Source: Flammeovirgaceae bacterium UBA1842
GTDB taxonomy: Bacteria; Bacteroidota; Bacteroidia; Cytophagales; Cyclobacteriaceae
Direction of reading: 5' to 3'
Assembly (NCBI GenBank): GCA_002338655.1
Contig: DDIU01000016.1
Location: 5,014-69,013, forward strand
DNA: 64,000 nucleotides
Shown: one piece after another, positions 8,930 to 19,151 of the stretch
Layout: each line of letters opens with the position of its first letter
How positions within the stretch are numbered: the stretch's first letter is position 1
Program-made: the position numbers and the translations under genes
The notes under the pieces: generated by a model
The model's database searches: none
What the model was told of the DNA's origin: nothing
The model's input: the letters and a program-made list of their open reading frames with translations, nothing else

Positions 8930-10138
8930 ATGCTTTACTATTTGTTTGATTTTTTAGAAAGAGAATATAACCTGGCAGGAGCGAGTGTATTTCAATACAT
9001 CTCATTCAGGGCGGGTATGGCTGCGGTTATTTCCCTTTTTATAACCATACTCATAGGAAAAAGAATCATTAGTTTTTTGAGCAAACAGCAGGTAGGCGAA
9101 AGCATCAGGGACTTAGGTCTTGAGGGCCAGATGGAAAAGAAAGGCACACCAACGATGGGTGGGCTGATAATGATCAGTGCCATACTCATTCCGGTATTGC
9201 TTTTTGCCCGATTGGATAACGTTTATGTGATGCTTCTCATTTTTGCCACAGTAGGGTTTGGCATGATAGGCTTTCTTGACGATTACATTAAAGTTTTTAA
9301 GAAGAACAAAGAAGGTTTGGCGGGTAAGTTTAAAATCGTGGGTCAAGTTATTATTGGATTGATCATTGGACTTACCCTTTATTTTAATGAGAACGTAGTG
9401 GTAAGGGAATATTCTGACGATCCGATTATCGAAAATCATGAAGTTGTCAGATCTTATGAAGATGTAAAGTCTACTAAGACCACCGTACCATTTCTAAAGA
9501 ATAATGAGCTGGATTACGATAAGTTGATCCCATTTATTGGCCATGAAAACACCTGGATAGTATACGTACTGATCGTCATTTTTATCATTACGGCCGTATC
9601 TAATGCCGCCAACATTACTGATGGTATAGATGGGTTGGCAGCCGGATCTTCCGCTATTATAGTACTGGCCTTGGCTATTTTGGCTTATCTATCAGGCAGG
9701 GTCGATTTTAGTAACTATCTGAATATACTTCACATTCCGAATTTAAGTGAAGTGGTAATATTCTGTACGGCAATGGTGGGGGCCTGCCTTGGCTTTTTAT
9801 GGTATAATTCATTTCCAGCACAAGTTTTTATGGGGGACACTGGCAGCCTTACACTCGGTGGAGTGATCGCTGTTATCGCATTGGTGGTGCGTAAAGAATT
9901 GATGATACCCTTATTATGCGGAATATTTCTTATAGAAACATCGTCAGTGATATTACAGGTGAGCTATTTCAAATACACCAAAAAAAAATATGGGGAAGGC
10001 AGGAGGATTTTTAGAATGTCACCACTGCACCACCACTATCAGAAAATGGAAATCCATGAATCCAAGATCGTAACACGGTTTTGGATTGTAGGCATTCTGT
10101 TGGCCATTTTAACATTAGCAACATTAAAACTAAGATAA
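8930..10138 (+). CDS. mraY: Phospho-MurNAc-pentapeptide translocase MraY
   Basis: This integral membrane enzyme makes lipid I from UDP-MurNAc-pentapeptide and undecaprenyl phosphate. About ten membrane helices are visible with the family motifs [34 protein letters not shown] and the histidine cluster LHHHYQ. At 402 residues it is about 40 longer than E. coli MraY. The extra sequence is a charged loop (about residues 158-202, [14 protein letters not shown] onward) between membrane segments, an insertion common in Bacteroidota. Only one base separates its stop from the putative murD start. Confidence 0.97.
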   Translation: MLYYLFDFLEREYNLAGASVFQYISFRAGMAAVISLFITILIGKRIISFLSKQQVGESIRDLGLEGQMEKKGTPTMGGLIMISAILIPVLLFARLDNVYVMLLIFATVGFGMIGFLDDYIKVFKKNKEGLAGKFKIVGQVIIGLIIGLTLYFNENVVVREYSDDPIIENHEVVRSYEDVKSTKTTVPFLKNNELDYDKLIPFIGHENTWIVYVLIVIFIITAVSNAANITDGIDGLAAGSSAIIVLALAILAYLSGRVDFSNYLNILHIPNLSEVVIFCTAMVGACLGFLWYNSFPAQVFMGDTGSLTLGGVIAVIALVVRKELMIPLLCGIFLIETSSVILQVSYFKYTKKKYGEGRRIFRMSPLHHHYQKMEIHESKIVTRFWIVGILLAILTLATLKLR

Positions 10139-10139
10139 C

Positions 10140-11504
10140 ATAGCACATTTAATCACCATATTGGGAGCAGGGGAAAGCGGTACGGGCGCAGCACTTTTAG
10201 CGAAAGCGAAAGGCTATGATGTGTTTGTATCTGACAATGGGCTTATTGGTGAAAAATTCAAAAACCAGTTGGTGGCGGCCAATATTGATTTTGAAGAAGA
10301 AAGGCATTCCAAGCTGAAAATCCTAAAATCAAGAATGGTGATAAAGAGTCCGGGCATTCCTGAAAAGGCACCTATCATAAAAGAGATTAGGGATGCAGGC
10401 ATCAAAATAGTAGATGAAATAGAATTCGCTTTTAGTTATACCAAAGCCAAATTAATAGCCATCACCGGTACCAACGGAAAAACCACTACCACTTTGCTTA
10501 CTTATCATTTACTGAAAGAGGCAGGTCTTAAGGTGGGGTTGGCTGGCAATGTGGGGCACAGTTTGGCGAAGCAGGTAATTAAAGATGAATTCGATTATTA
10601 TGTAGTTGAAATGAGCAGTTTTCAACTCGATGGTTGCTATTCATTAAAACCATTTATTTCCATACTTCTTAATATCACACCTGATCATATGGACAGGTAT
10701 GATTATAAAATAGAAAACTATGTCAATTCTAAATTTAGAATAATCCAGAACATAGATGCTCAGGATCATTTCATCTATTATGTTGATAATGAGTTGATTA
10801 AGCAAGGGGTGAACCATTTGAATATCGAGAATGGCTTAATGCCAGTTTCATTGGAACAGACCCAAAGTTATGGTTACTTCCAAGATGGGGTTATGAATGT
10901 TGGTTCATTTTCTATCAATCAAATTGACACGGCCTTATTGGGTAAACATAATGCCATTAACATGATGTCTGCCATTAGTGCAGCTCAGTTGGTTGGCATT
11001 GATGAGCAAAGTATAAAAGCTTCCTTAAAAACATTTAAAAATGCCCCACACCGCATGGAGTATGTGGCTACAATCAATAATGTACGCTTCATCAACGACT
11101 CCAAAGCAACTAATGTAGATGCAGTAAAATATGCATTGGATAGCTTTTCAGAGCCTTTGGTTTGGATAGCTGGAGGCATTGACAAAGGGAATCAATACGA
11201 TTTGATCATGGATGCCGTGAATGAAAAGGTGAAGGCACTGGTGTGTTTGGGCAAAGACAATTCCAAGCTGAGGGATGCATTCCATAATAAGATCATCAAT
11301 ATGATGGAGACCGACAATATCCAAGAAGCTGTGAAAGCGTCATTGGATTATGCTGAGGCCCATGATGTAGTACTGTTGTCACCTGCTTGTGCAAGCTTCG
11401 ATTTGTTCAACAATTATGAAGACAGAGGAAACCGGTTCAGACAAGCAGTGTTGGAATTGAAAAACGATTTTGAAATGAGCATTAATGATGGTACTAAAAA
11501 TTAA
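10140..11504 (+). CDS. murD: UDP-MurNAc-L-alanine:D-glutamate ligase MurD, unusual start
   Basis: MurD adds D-glutamate to UDP-MurNAc-L-Ala. The sequence shows the Mur P-loop ITGTNGKTTTT near residue 107, EMSSFQL, and the C-terminal domain with FINDSKATN and WIAGG. The Rossmann start LITILGAGESG must be present for a normal fold, but the only conventional start in frame is TTG at 10161, inside this strand. Upstream to the stop at 10131-10133 there is no ATG, GTG or TTG. The best fit is the ATA at 10140 (reading IAHLITILGAGESG), one base after the mraY stop. With TTG-10161 the protein would be 447 residues and lack strand beta-1. Confidence 0.9.
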   Translation: MAHLITILGAGESGTGAALLAKAKGYDVFVSDNGLIGEKFKNQLVAANIDFEEERHSKLKILKSRMVIKSPGIPEKAPIIKEIRDAGIKIVDEIEFAFSYTKAKLIAITGTNGKTTTTLLTYHLLKEAGLKVGLAGNVGHSLAKQVIKDEFDYYVVEMSSFQLDGCYSLKPFISILLNITPDHMDRYDYKIENYVNSKFRIIQNIDAQDHFIYYVDNELIKQGVNHLNIENGLMPVSLEQTQSYGYFQDGVMNVGSFSINQIDTALLGKHNAINMMSAISAAQLVGIDEQSIKASLKTFKNAPHRMEYVATINNVRFINDSKATNVDAVKYALDSFSEPLVWIAGGIDKGNQYDLIMDAVNEKVKALVCLGKDNSKLRDAFHNKIINMMETDNIQEAVKASLDYAEAHDVVLLSPACASFDLFNNYEDRGNRFRQAVLELKNDFEMSINDGTKN

Positions 11505-11582
11505 ATATATGGAACCATACAATGCGAATTCGATGTGGCAAATAAAAATGACCAATTCACATAAATCTAAAGCTTTAGAACA

Positions 11583-12743
11583 ATGAATAAAGTAAAAGCT
11601 TGGGTAGACAATCATTTGAAAGGCGATCCGGTGATCTGGGTGGTAATATTTGCGCTTTCACTTATCAGTATTCTGGTCGTGTACAGCGCAACAGGTACGC
11701 TTGCCTTCAAGCATATGAAAAACCCTGAGTCTTATCTTATTAAGCATACATTTCTGGTAGGCGTTGGTATTTTTGCCATGTGGGCAGCCCATAGGGTAGA
11801 TTATCGCTACTATTCCAAACTATCAAGGTTTGCTCTTTGGATAAGTGTTCCCTTGCTTATTTACACATTCACCAATGGGGTTAGTCTCAATGATGCCTCC
11901 CGCTGGATATTGATTCCGGTGATCGATGCGTCATTTCAACCATCAGACTTGGCGAGTTTAGCCTTAATTACCAGCTTGGCAAGCATGCTTTCCAAAAGAC
12001 AGCAAAATATAGAAGATTTTAAAGAGTCATTTATACCAATGTTAATATGGATAGGGGTGATCTGTGGGTTGATCGCACTTACCAACTTATCCTCAGCGGT
12101 GCTATTATTCTTAACCTGTATGTTGGTCATGTTTATAGGTAGGGTACCTGTCAAATATTTGGGGATGCTCATATTTGTTGGGTTACTGGCCGGTACAGCT
12201 GCCTTAACATTTGGAGTAAGGGGAGAAACAGCAAAGAACAGAATTGAAAGCTTCATCAATGGGGATGAACTACCTTTTCAAGCAAAATATGCGCGGATCG
12301 CTGTGGCAACTGGCGGTGTGTTTGGCAAAGGGCCCGGACAAAGTCAACAACGAAATATTTTGCCGCATCCCTATTCTGATTTTGTGTTTGCCATCATCAT
12401 TGAGGAGTATGGCATGGTGGGGGGTATAGTGGTACTTCTGCTCTATCTCATTTTATTGTCACGGGGCATGAAGGCGGTTACGAATAGTGAGCGCGCCTTT
12501 GGAGGCCTACTATCGGCAGGGCTGAGCTTTGCCATCGTATTACAAGCTATGGTAAATATGGGTGTAGTAGTGGGTTTAGGGCCAATTACCGGACTTCCCC
12601 TTCCACTTATAAGTATGGGTGGAACATCGCTCTTATTTACCGGACTATCCATAGGTATAATCATAAGTGTGAGTAGAGGGGAAACAGATACCACTTGGGA
12701 AAGTGCCAGTGGGGAAATAAGAAATGTAGCAAAAGCAGCATAA
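11583..12743 (+). CDS. ftsW: Septal peptidoglycan glycosyltransferase FtsW (SEDS family)
   Basis: The 386-residue polytopic protein has about ten membrane helices and the SEDS signature near its end (GLPLPLISMGGTSLLFTGL). FtsW polymerises septal glycan from lipid II together with its partner FtsI, also encoded in this operon. It starts at an ATG 78 bases after murD, the longest gap between murE and murC; the gap shows no hairpin or clear promoter. The stop directly abuts the TTG of murG. Confidence 0.96.
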   Translation: MNKVKAWVDNHLKGDPVIWVVIFALSLISILVVYSATGTLAFKHMKNPESYLIKHTFLVGVGIFAMWAAHRVDYRYYSKLSRFALWISVPLLIYTFTNGVSLNDASRWILIPVIDASFQPSDLASLALITSLASMLSKRQQNIEDFKESFIPMLIWIGVICGLIALTNLSSAVLLFLTCMLVMFIGRVPVKYLGMLIFVGLLAGTAALTFGVRGETAKNRIESFINGDELPFQAKYARIAVATGGVFGKGPGQSQQRNILPHPYSDFVFAIIIEEYGMVGGIVVLLLYLILLSRGMKAVTNSERAFGGLLSAGLSFAIVLQAMVNMGVVVGLGPITGLPLPLISMGGTSLLFTGLSIGIIISVSRGETDTTWESASGEIRNVAKAA

Positions 12744-13853
12744 TTGACTAGAAAAGAACCATATCGATTCATTATCAGCGGTGGAGGCACAGGTGGCCAT
12801 ATCTATCCCGCTTTGGCTGTAGCCAATGAGATCAAGCGGATCGATGCTGATGCGCAGATTTTATTTGTAGGCGCTATGGGCAAAATGGAAATGACCATGG
12901 TACCTAAAGCAGGCTATGAAATAGTGGGGCTTTGGATTAGTGGAATCCAGCGTAGGGTTACCATTAGTAATTTGATTTTCCCATTTAAGGTGATATACAG
13001 TTTTATTTCTGCCATGAGAATAGTCAAAAAATATAAGCCAGATGCGGTTTTGGGATTTGGTGGTTATGTAAGTGGCCCCATGATGTTTGCAGCCAACAAG
13101 TATAATGTGCCCTCCTTGATTCAAGAACAGAATTCTTATGCAGGCCTTACCAACAAGAAGTTTGGAAAGAAGGCAGGTGTTATATGTGTGGCATATAACG
13201 GCATGGAAAAGTATTTTCCTGCGAATAAAATTGTACTTACAGGAAACCCGGTTAGAAGGGACATTCTTGATATTGAAAAGAAGAAAAGTGAAGGATTGGC
13301 CTATTTTAATCTGGATAGCAAGAGAAAAACCATTCTAATATTAGGGGGAAGCCTTGGTGCCAGAACCATTAATGACAGTATAATTGGAAAGCTGGACCAG
13401 GCCATAAAAGCAGGTCATCAGGTGCTATGGCAGACAGGTAGGTTCTATTTTGATGAAATGACCTCCAAATCCAAGAATTTTGATTTGACAAATGTTCGTG
13501 TTGTTCAGTTTATAGACCGAATGGATCTGGCCTATGCTGTGGCCGATGTTATTGTATCCAGGGCAGGCGCATTGTCGATATCAGAGATGTGCATTGTGGG
13601 CAAGCCAGTCATTCTGGTGCCATCACCCAATGTAGCCGAAGATCACCAAACCAAAAATGCTGAAGCACTAAGCACTGTAGACGCAGCAATCCTGATAAAG
13701 GATTCTGCAGCCAGGCTTACACTGATGCTCAATATAATTGATCTTCTTGAAAATGCTGAAGTTCAAAATAAGCTTTCGAAAAACATAAAAAAACTGGCCA
13801 GACCATCGGCTGCAAAAGATATAGTAGAAGAATTAATGAAAATCGTCAAATGA
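12744..13853 (+). CDS. murG: Lipid I N-acetylglucosaminyltransferase MurG
   Basis: MurG is the peripheral inner-membrane GT-B enzyme that converts lipid I to lipid II. The 369 residues start with FIISGGGTGGHIYPALAVA, the lipid I-binding glycine loop, and carry a second glycine loop, LGGSLGARTIND, in the UDP-GlcNAc domain. EMCIVGKPVILVPSPNVAEDHQ matches the nucleotide-sugar site. Translation apparently starts at TTG directly after the ftsW stop, with no closer ATG. The end overlaps murC by four bases (ATGA). Confidence 0.96.
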   Translation: MTRKEPYRFIISGGGTGGHIYPALAVANEIKRIDADAQILFVGAMGKMEMTMVPKAGYEIVGLWISGIQRRVTISNLIFPFKVIYSFISAMRIVKKYKPDAVLGFGGYVSGPMMFAANKYNVPSLIQEQNSYAGLTNKKFGKKAGVICVAYNGMEKYFPANKIVLTGNPVRRDILDIEKKKSEGLAYFNLDSKRKTILILGGSLGARTINDSIIGKLDQAIKAGHQVLWQTGRFYFDEMTSKSKNFDLTNVRVVQFIDRMDLAYAVADVIVSRAGALSISEMCIVGKPVILVPSPNVAEDHQTKNAEALSTVDAAILIKDSAARLTLMLNIIDLLENAEVQNKLSKNIKKLARPSAAKDIVEELMKIVK

Positions 13854-15244
13854 ATCTGACTCAATACCATAGCGTTTATTTCATAGGTATCGGTGGGATA
13901 GGTATGAGTGCTTTGGCCAGGTGGTTCAACCAAAATGGTTTTGCTGTATCGGGTTATGACCGCACACCTACAGCTTTGACGAATCAATTAATAACTGAGG
14001 GCATCGACATCCATTTTGTGGATGATTTAGATAGCATTCCTGAAAAAATTAGAACCGACAAGGAGGATGTACTGGTAGTAATTACCCCTGCTATTCCAAA
14101 ATCACACAAAGGGTTAAATTTTTTCAATACAAATAATTACAAACTTCATAAGAGATCAGAAGTCTTAGGGATGATTTCTGCCAATTTTTATTTAGTGGCT
14201 GTTGCTGGTACACACGGCAAAACTACGACCTCTTCAATGGTAGCTCACCTGCTGAAACATTCAGGTAGGGATATCACTGCATTTTTAGGAGGCATAGCCA
14301 CTAACTATAGTTCCAATTTCATTGCCAGTAAGGTAGAAGGTAAAACGGCCATTGCGGTAGTGGAGGCCGATGAGTTTGACCGCTCATTCTTGACTTTGCA
14401 TCCCGATGTGGCCATAGTGACCTCAGCAGATGCCGATCATTTGGATATCTATGGAGATAAGAAACATCTAGAAAATTCCTTTAAAGACTTTATAAACCAA
14501 ATAAAGCAGGACGGTAAACTTTTCATTAATGAGAAGATTGCCAAAGACCTTGTAACAGAGAATTACAAACAATCAGTACATACTTATGGCTTAAGCCGAG
14601 GACAATTTTTTGCCAGCAATATTACCATGAACAATGGTTTTTTTGAATTCAACTATAACGACAAGCAGCATAATATTGAAAAGCTTGAGCTAGGCGTCCC
14701 CGGTTTTCATAATGTAGAAAATGCTACGGCTGCCATTGCAGTAGCATTGGAATTAGGCCTTTCTGTGGAGGAGATCAGAAAAGGAATTAAGTCATATAAG
14801 GGCGTAAAAAGGAGATTTGAATATATTTTGAAAGCAGAGCATATCGTCTTGGTGGATGACTATGCACACCATCCGGTAGAAATAGAATCCTTCTTAAAAT
14901 CATTGAAAGCACTTTATCCTGACAAAAAAGTGACGGCCATATTTCAACCACATCTTTTCAGCCGTACTAGAGATTTTGTAGATGGCTTTGCCGAAAGTCT
15001 GAGTTTGGCTGATGAAGTTATTCTTTTGGATATCTACCCTGCACGCGAAGAACCAATAGAAGGTGTAACCTCACAGCTTGTTTTTGACAAGATTGAGACA
15101 GCTAAAGTATTGACCTCTAAAGAGGAACTTTTGGATAAAATGACAGTGATGGATTTTGAAATTGTGGCCACCATAGGGGCGGGCGACATAGATAAATTGG
15201 TTGCACCTATTAAGAAACTTTTAACTGACAAATACGATGCTTAA
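13850..15244 (+). CDS. murC: UDP-N-acetylmuramate--L-alanine ligase MurC
   Basis: MurC starts stem-peptide synthesis by adding L-alanine to UDP-MurNAc. The 464-residue protein has the N-terminal Rossmann motif FIGIGGIGMSALA, the P-loop VAGTHGKTTTS near residue 121, VEADEFDRSF, and DDYAHHPVEI in the later domain. The order and length are standard. Four-base overlap with murG and eight-base overlap with ftsQ point to translational coupling. Confidence 0.97.
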   Translation: MNLTQYHSVYFIGIGGIGMSALARWFNQNGFAVSGYDRTPTALTNQLITEGIDIHFVDDLDSIPEKIRTDKEDVLVVITPAIPKSHKGLNFFNTNNYKLHKRSEVLGMISANFYLVAVAGTHGKTTTSSMVAHLLKHSGRDITAFLGGIATNYSSNFIASKVEGKTAIAVVEADEFDRSFLTLHPDVAIVTSADADHLDIYGDKKHLENSFKDFINQIKQDGKLFINEKIAKDLVTENYKQSVHTYGLSRGQFFASNITMNNGFFEFNYNDKQHNIEKLELGVPGFHNVENATAAIAVALELGLSVEEIRKGIKSYKGVKRRFEYILKAEHIVLVDDYAHHPVEIESFLKSLKALYPDKKVTAIFQPHLFSRTRDFVDGFAESLSLADEVILLDIYPAREEPIEGVTSQLVFDKIETAKVLTSKEELLDKMTVMDFEIVATIGAGDIDKLVAPIKKLLTDKYDA

Positions 15245-16001
15245 AAAGATAAAAATCGGAAAGGGGGTTAGAATTATCATAGCTGGAGTAGTTATTCTTT
15301 CAGTGATAAGTTTTGCTGAGCGCAAGCAAAGTGCAGAGGTGTGCAGAAGTATCGTCATCAAACTCAACAATCAGGCGAACAACTTCTTTATTGATGAGAA
15401 TGATATCCTTTCACTCATGACGGATGATGGGGATGAGGCCATTGTTGGTGTTGATTTTAAGGATTTGAACTTAAAGGAAATTGAGGAGCGTGTACGTGCA
15501 CAGAAATTTCTCAATAAAGCAGAGATATATAAAGATTTGAAAGGTAATATTTTGGTAAACGCCTCATTGAGAAGGCCATTTGCCAGAATTTTAAATAATG
15601 GAACACCAAGTGGTTATGTGGCTATGGACGGTGTGATTTTACCGGCATCGAGTAAGTATACCTCTAGAACGATGGTGATTACGGGCAGCTACATGGGTAA
15701 AATGACAGAAAAAGACTTGAAAGCCACGGAAGATGGACAAAAGATATATGCACTATTGAAATTCATCAATGAAGATAAATTTTGGAAGGCACAGATCGCT
15801 GAAATTGATATAGATAAGAATTTATATGTGAAAATATACCCACAAGTGACAAAGCAGATTGTGGAGTTTGGGCAACCGGTGCAGCTGGAAGAAAAATTCA
15901 GAAAGCTGAAAGTATTTTATCAGAAGATACTACCCCAGAAGGGATGGAACACCTATGAAAGGGTCAATTTGGAATATAAAGATCAGATAATAGCGGAATA
16001 G
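15237..16001 (+). CDS. ftsQ: Cell division protein FtsQ
   Basis: The 254-residue protein has a short cytoplasmic N-terminus, one membrane helix (about residues 9-25) and a periplasmic region with a POTRA-like stretch (VDFKDLNLKEIEERVRAQKFLNKAEIYKDL, about residues 76-105, split here by eye) followed by the beta-rich FtsQ domain. FtsQ scaffolds FtsL and FtsB at the septum. Bacteroidota FtsQ is poorly conserved; the call rests on topology and its position between murC and ftsA. Confidence 0.9.
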   Translation: MLKKIKIGKGVRIIIAGVVILSVISFAERKQSAEVCRSIVIKLNNQANNFFIDENDILSLMTDDGDEAIVGVDFKDLNLKEIEERVRAQKFLNKAEIYKDLKGNILVNASLRRPFARILNNGTPSGYVAMDGVILPASSKYTSRTMVITGSYMGKMTEKDLKATEDGQKIYALLKFINEDKFWKAQIAEIDIDKNLYVKIYPQVTKQIVEFGQPVQLEEKFRKLKVFYQKILPQKGWNTYERVNLEYKDQIIAE

Positions 16002-16008
16002 TACTTAG

Positions 16009-16087
16009 TAGTAAGCTATAAGTAGTAAGTAAAAACGAAAAATTAATAAGTCTTATGACTAAAAATCTTAGGACTTACGACTAAAAT
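16009..16087 (+). repeat. Heptad repeats in both orientations between ftsQ and ftsA
   Basis: The first part (16009-16029) reads TAGTAAG-CTATAAG-TAGTAAG, whose reverse complement is CTTACTA-CTTATAG-CTTACTA. The second part (16052-16087) reads CTTATGA-CTAAAAAT-CTTAGGA-CTTACGA-CTAAAAT. Both belong to the same CTTAnnA-like heptad family as 4080-4107. The two arms are in opposite orientation and could partly pair. No promoter was recognised here. Confidence 0.55.
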
Positions 16088-16117
16088 AAAACAACCACTA
16101 AAAATAAATTTACAACC

Positions 16118-17419
16118 ATGGAAAATGACAAAATTGTAGTCGGACTCGATATTGGAACCACAAAAATTTGCGCGATTGTGGGGCGAAAGAACGAGTACGG
16201 CAAACTCGAAGTTTTGGGAATGGGCAAGGCCGAATCGGATGGCGTAATCCGTGGCATTGTTACCAACATCGACAAAACGGTCAACGCAATTGAAAAAGCA
16301 GTAAAAGAGGCTGAAGAGCAAGCAGGCATCGACATTAGGGTCGTGAATGTGGGCATTGCTGGCCAGCACATCAAAAGCTCCATTCATCACGGAAGCATTA
16401 CCCGATCAAGCAATGATGACGAAATTACCATTGAGGATATCAACAGATTGACCAATGATATGTATCGCATTGTAATCCCTCCAGGGAGCGAGATCATACA
16501 TGTAATGCCTCAAGACTACACAGTAGACTATGAAGAAGGCATCAAAGATCCTGTAGGTATGTCGGGAGTGAAGCTGGAAGCTGACTTCCACGTGATCACC
16601 GCTCAAACCAATGCGATCAATAATATCAATAAATGTGTGAGAAGAGCAGGACTGGAAATTGAGAACTTAATTCTTGAGCCTTTGGCGTCAAGTTTAGCCG
16701 TGCTGAGCGAAGAGGAGAAGGAAGCAGGGATTTGCCTTATTGATATAGGTGGCGGAACAACGGACATCGCTATTTTCCACGATAATATTATCAGGCACAC
16801 TGCGGTCATTCCTTTTGGAGGCAACATCGTCACTTCCGATATCAAGCAAGGGTGTATGGTAATGCAGCATCAGGCTGAGTTGCTCAAGACCAAGTTCGGT
16901 AAAGCGATTGGCGAAGAGGCTAGTCCTAATGAGATAGTATCGATACCAGGCATCAGAAATAGAGCTCCGAAGGAAATATCAGTAAGAAACCTTGCCAATA
17001 TCATAGAAGCAAGGATGGAGGAGATTGTGGAGTTGGCACACGCTGAAATCATTACTTCAGGTTTTGAAAACAGATTGGCTGGAGGGATTGTGATCACCGG
17101 TGGTGGTGCGCAGCTCAACAGTCTGAAACAACTTGTAGAATATATGACTGGCATGGATACCCGTGTTGGTTATCCAAACGAACACCTTGGGAAGAGCAAG
17201 GTAGATATTGTAAAAAGTCCAATGTACGCCACCACAGTTGGGTTGGTGTTATCTGGATTCCGTGCGCTCGACAACCGGGAGGAGCGATACAAAGAAGCAA
17301 AAGGAGGCGGAAAATTAGTTGCCCATAAAAAGGTATCTGGTGGAGACTTCTTTGCTAAAATTTTAAATAAAACCAAAGGCCTGTTAATCGATGACCTCGA
17401 TGGAGGCAAAGACTACTAG
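16118..17419 (+). CDS. ftsA: Cell division protein FtsA (actin-like membrane anchor of FtsZ)
   Basis: The 433-residue actin-like ATPase tethers FtsZ to the membrane and recruits the late divisome. Motifs seen are phosphate-1 [14 protein letters not shown] (residue 9 on), phosphate-2 [15 protein letters not shown], and the adenosine motif [14 protein letters not shown]. An amphipathic C-terminal tail ([13 protein letters not shown]) fits the membrane-targeting helix. The SHS2/1C region lies between the first two motifs. ftsZ follows after 34 bases. Confidence 0.97.
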   Translation: MENDKIVVGLDIGTTKICAIVGRKNEYGKLEVLGMGKAESDGVIRGIVTNIDKTVNAIEKAVKEAEEQAGIDIRVVNVGIAGQHIKSSIHHGSITRSSNDDEITIEDINRLTNDMYRIVIPPGSEIIHVMPQDYTVDYEEGIKDPVGMSGVKLEADFHVITAQTNAINNINKCVRRAGLEIENLILEPLASSLAVLSEEEKEAGICLIDIGGGTTDIAIFHDNIIRHTAVIPFGGNIVTSDIKQGCMVMQHQAELLKTKFGKAIGEEASPNEIVSIPGIRNRAPKEISVRNLANIIEARMEEIVELAHAEIITSGFENRLAGGIVITGGGAQLNSLKQLVEYMTGMDTRVGYPNEHLGKSKVDIVKSPMYATTVGLVLSGFRALDNREERYKEAKGGGKLVAHKKVSGGDFFAKILNKTKGLLIDDLDGGKDY

Positions 17420-17453
17420 TCAAATTAAATGCGAACCACTAAATATTAAAGTT

Positions 17454-19004
17454 ATGGAGGACAATGGATATAAATTCGAGATTCCAAAGCACCACAAGTC
17501 GATTATCAAAGTAATTGGCGTTGGGGGTGGCGGAAGTAACGCAGTCAACTTCATGTACAATCAGGGCATTAAAGATGTAGAATTTGTTGTATGTAATACT
17601 GACTCACAAGCCTTGAAATCAAGCGCAATACCTGCAAAAATTCAAATAGGGGTAAACCTCACCGAAGGTCTTGGTGCGGGTGCCAATCCTGAAGTTGGTA
17701 AAAATGCAGCATTGGAAAGTAAAGAAGACATACGTGACCTGCTGGGAACAGATACCAAAATGGTATTTATTACCGCAGGAATGGGCGGAGGCACCGGTAC
17801 AGGTGCCGCTCCCGTGATTGCCAAAATAGCAAAGGAAATGGACATCCTCACTGTAGGTATTGTCACCTCACCTTTCTCTTTTGAAGGCAAAAAGAAAATG
17901 GCTCAGGCCGAAATCGGGATCAATGCATTGAAAGAATGCTGCGATACCGTGTTGGTTATTTTGAATGATAAGCTCCGTGAGATCCATGGCAACCTTTCTA
18001 TAGGAAGTGCATTTGCGCAAGCGGATAATGTGTTGACCACAGCTGCCAAAGGCATAGCGGAGATCATCACAGTTGCGGGCTATGTCAATGTCGATTTCCA
18101 GGATGTAAAGGCAGTCATGCACAATGCGGGGGCAGCCGTTATGGGCTCCGCCACCACCAAAGGCGACAACAGGGCAAGAAGAGCGGCTGAAGAGGCACTA
18201 TCTTCTCCGCTATTGGACAACAGGGATATTCTCGGTGCCCAGAAGATCTTGCTTTCGATCATTTCAGGTGATCAGGCTGAATTGCAAATGGATGAACTAA
18301 CAGAGATCACAGAGTACATTCAGGAACAAGCAGGGGACGAAGCTGAAGTGATCTTTGGTCACGGGGTTGATCCAAGCTTGGAAGAAAGCATAAGAGTCAC
18401 TGTAATTGCTACTGGGTTTGATAAGAATGTTCAAAAGCCAGTTGTGGCTGCCGCCAAAGAAAAAGAAGAGGACGGCAAAAGGGTATTTGACCTTGAAGCA
18501 CACGAGCAGATCAACTTGTTTAATACTGACAATTCGGTGAATGATAGACGTGAAAGTGAGATCACCTCTCGTATTGAGGAGGAGGAAGAACCCAAATCAT
18601 CACCTAGTTATTCTTTTGGCAGACCTGAAAGCAATATAAGTGAAGAAGATGAAATGGATGGCGATGATGGCTTATTCACTGAGCTGGACGAAGAATTTGA
18701 GATTGTAGATGAAGATGATTCTGATCAGTTGATCAATGATGATGGCATGATGGACGTGCGCTCTACAAAGGAACGGTTGAGACTACAGGCGGAAGAGCGG
18801 ATTAATAAGCTGAAAGGCCTAAGTAAGGCCGAGATGAATGCCAATGAGTTTAAGGAGAAACTGGACATACCTGCATTTTTGCGCAAAGATGTAAGGCTTA
18901 ATAATGTCCCTCATTCTTCGGAGCCTCATGTGTCAAAGTATAATTTGAACGATGACAATCAGATTTTGGGTAACAACAAATTCTTACACGATAATGTGGA
19001 CTAG
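17454..19004 (+). CDS. ftsZ: Cell division GTPase FtsZ
   Basis: FtsZ is the tubulin-like GTPase that forms the Z-ring. The N-terminal domain has [12 protein letters not shown] and the tubulin signature [13 protein letters not shown]. An acidic linker of about 170 residues follows, then the conserved C-terminal peptide DIPAFLRKD. Unlike in E. coli this peptide is not terminal: about 38 more residues follow, ending FLHDNVD. I chose the ATG at 17454 ([11 protein letters not shown]); the upstream ATG at 17391 would overlap ftsA and add 21 residues atypical of the family. It is the last gene of the operon, closed by a strong terminator. Confidence 0.97.
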   Translation: MEDNGYKFEIPKHHKSIIKVIGVGGGGSNAVNFMYNQGIKDVEFVVCNTDSQALKSSAIPAKIQIGVNLTEGLGAGANPEVGKNAALESKEDIRDLLGTDTKMVFITAGMGGGTGTGAAPVIAKIAKEMDILTVGIVTSPFSFEGKKKMAQAEIGINALKECCDTVLVILNDKLREIHGNLSIGSAFAQADNVLTTAAKGIAEIITVAGYVNVDFQDVKAVMHNAGAAVMGSATTKGDNRARRAAEEALSSPLLDNRDILGAQKILLSIISGDQAELQMDELTEITEYIQEQAGDEAEVIFGHGVDPSLEESIRVTVIATGFDKNVQKPVVAAAKEKEEDGKRVFDLEAHEQINLFNTDNSVNDRRESEITSRIEEEEEPKSSPSYSFGRPESNISEEDEMDGDDGLFTELDEEFEIVDEDDSDQLINDDGMMDVRSTKERLRLQAEERINKLKGLSKAEMNANEFKEKLDIPAFLRKDVRLNNVPHSSEPHVSKYNLNDDNQILGNNKFLHDNVD

Positions 19005-19111
19005 ATCCACTGATTGACAGATGCAGCATTAAAACCGGCTTACTTTCCAATTCGTAGTGGTTGTTGGTTGTAAATTTTTTGGCCGGTGCTGCAATGTCAT
19101 TTTTTAGAATG

Positions 19112-19145
19112 AACCTCCCCCGCTGTGTCGGGGGAGGTTTTTTTG
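19112..19145 (+). terminator. Rho-independent terminator of the dcw operon
   Basis: An 11-base perfect stem (AACCTCCCCCG / CGGGGGAGGTT) with a six-base loop CTGTGT is followed by a run of T. It lies 107 bases after the ftsZ stop. Confidence 0.93.
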
Positions 19146-19151
19146 TTGTGG

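Noticed and set aside
16043..17409. Several minus-strand frames opposite ftsA and ftsZ
   Set aside because: They are complementary shadows of strongly conserved coding sequence with no recognisable motifs or start signals.
17391..17453. Upstream ATG extending FtsZ by 21 residues
   Set aside because: It overlaps ftsA and encodes sequence atypical of FtsZ; the ATG at 17454 gives the expected N-terminus.
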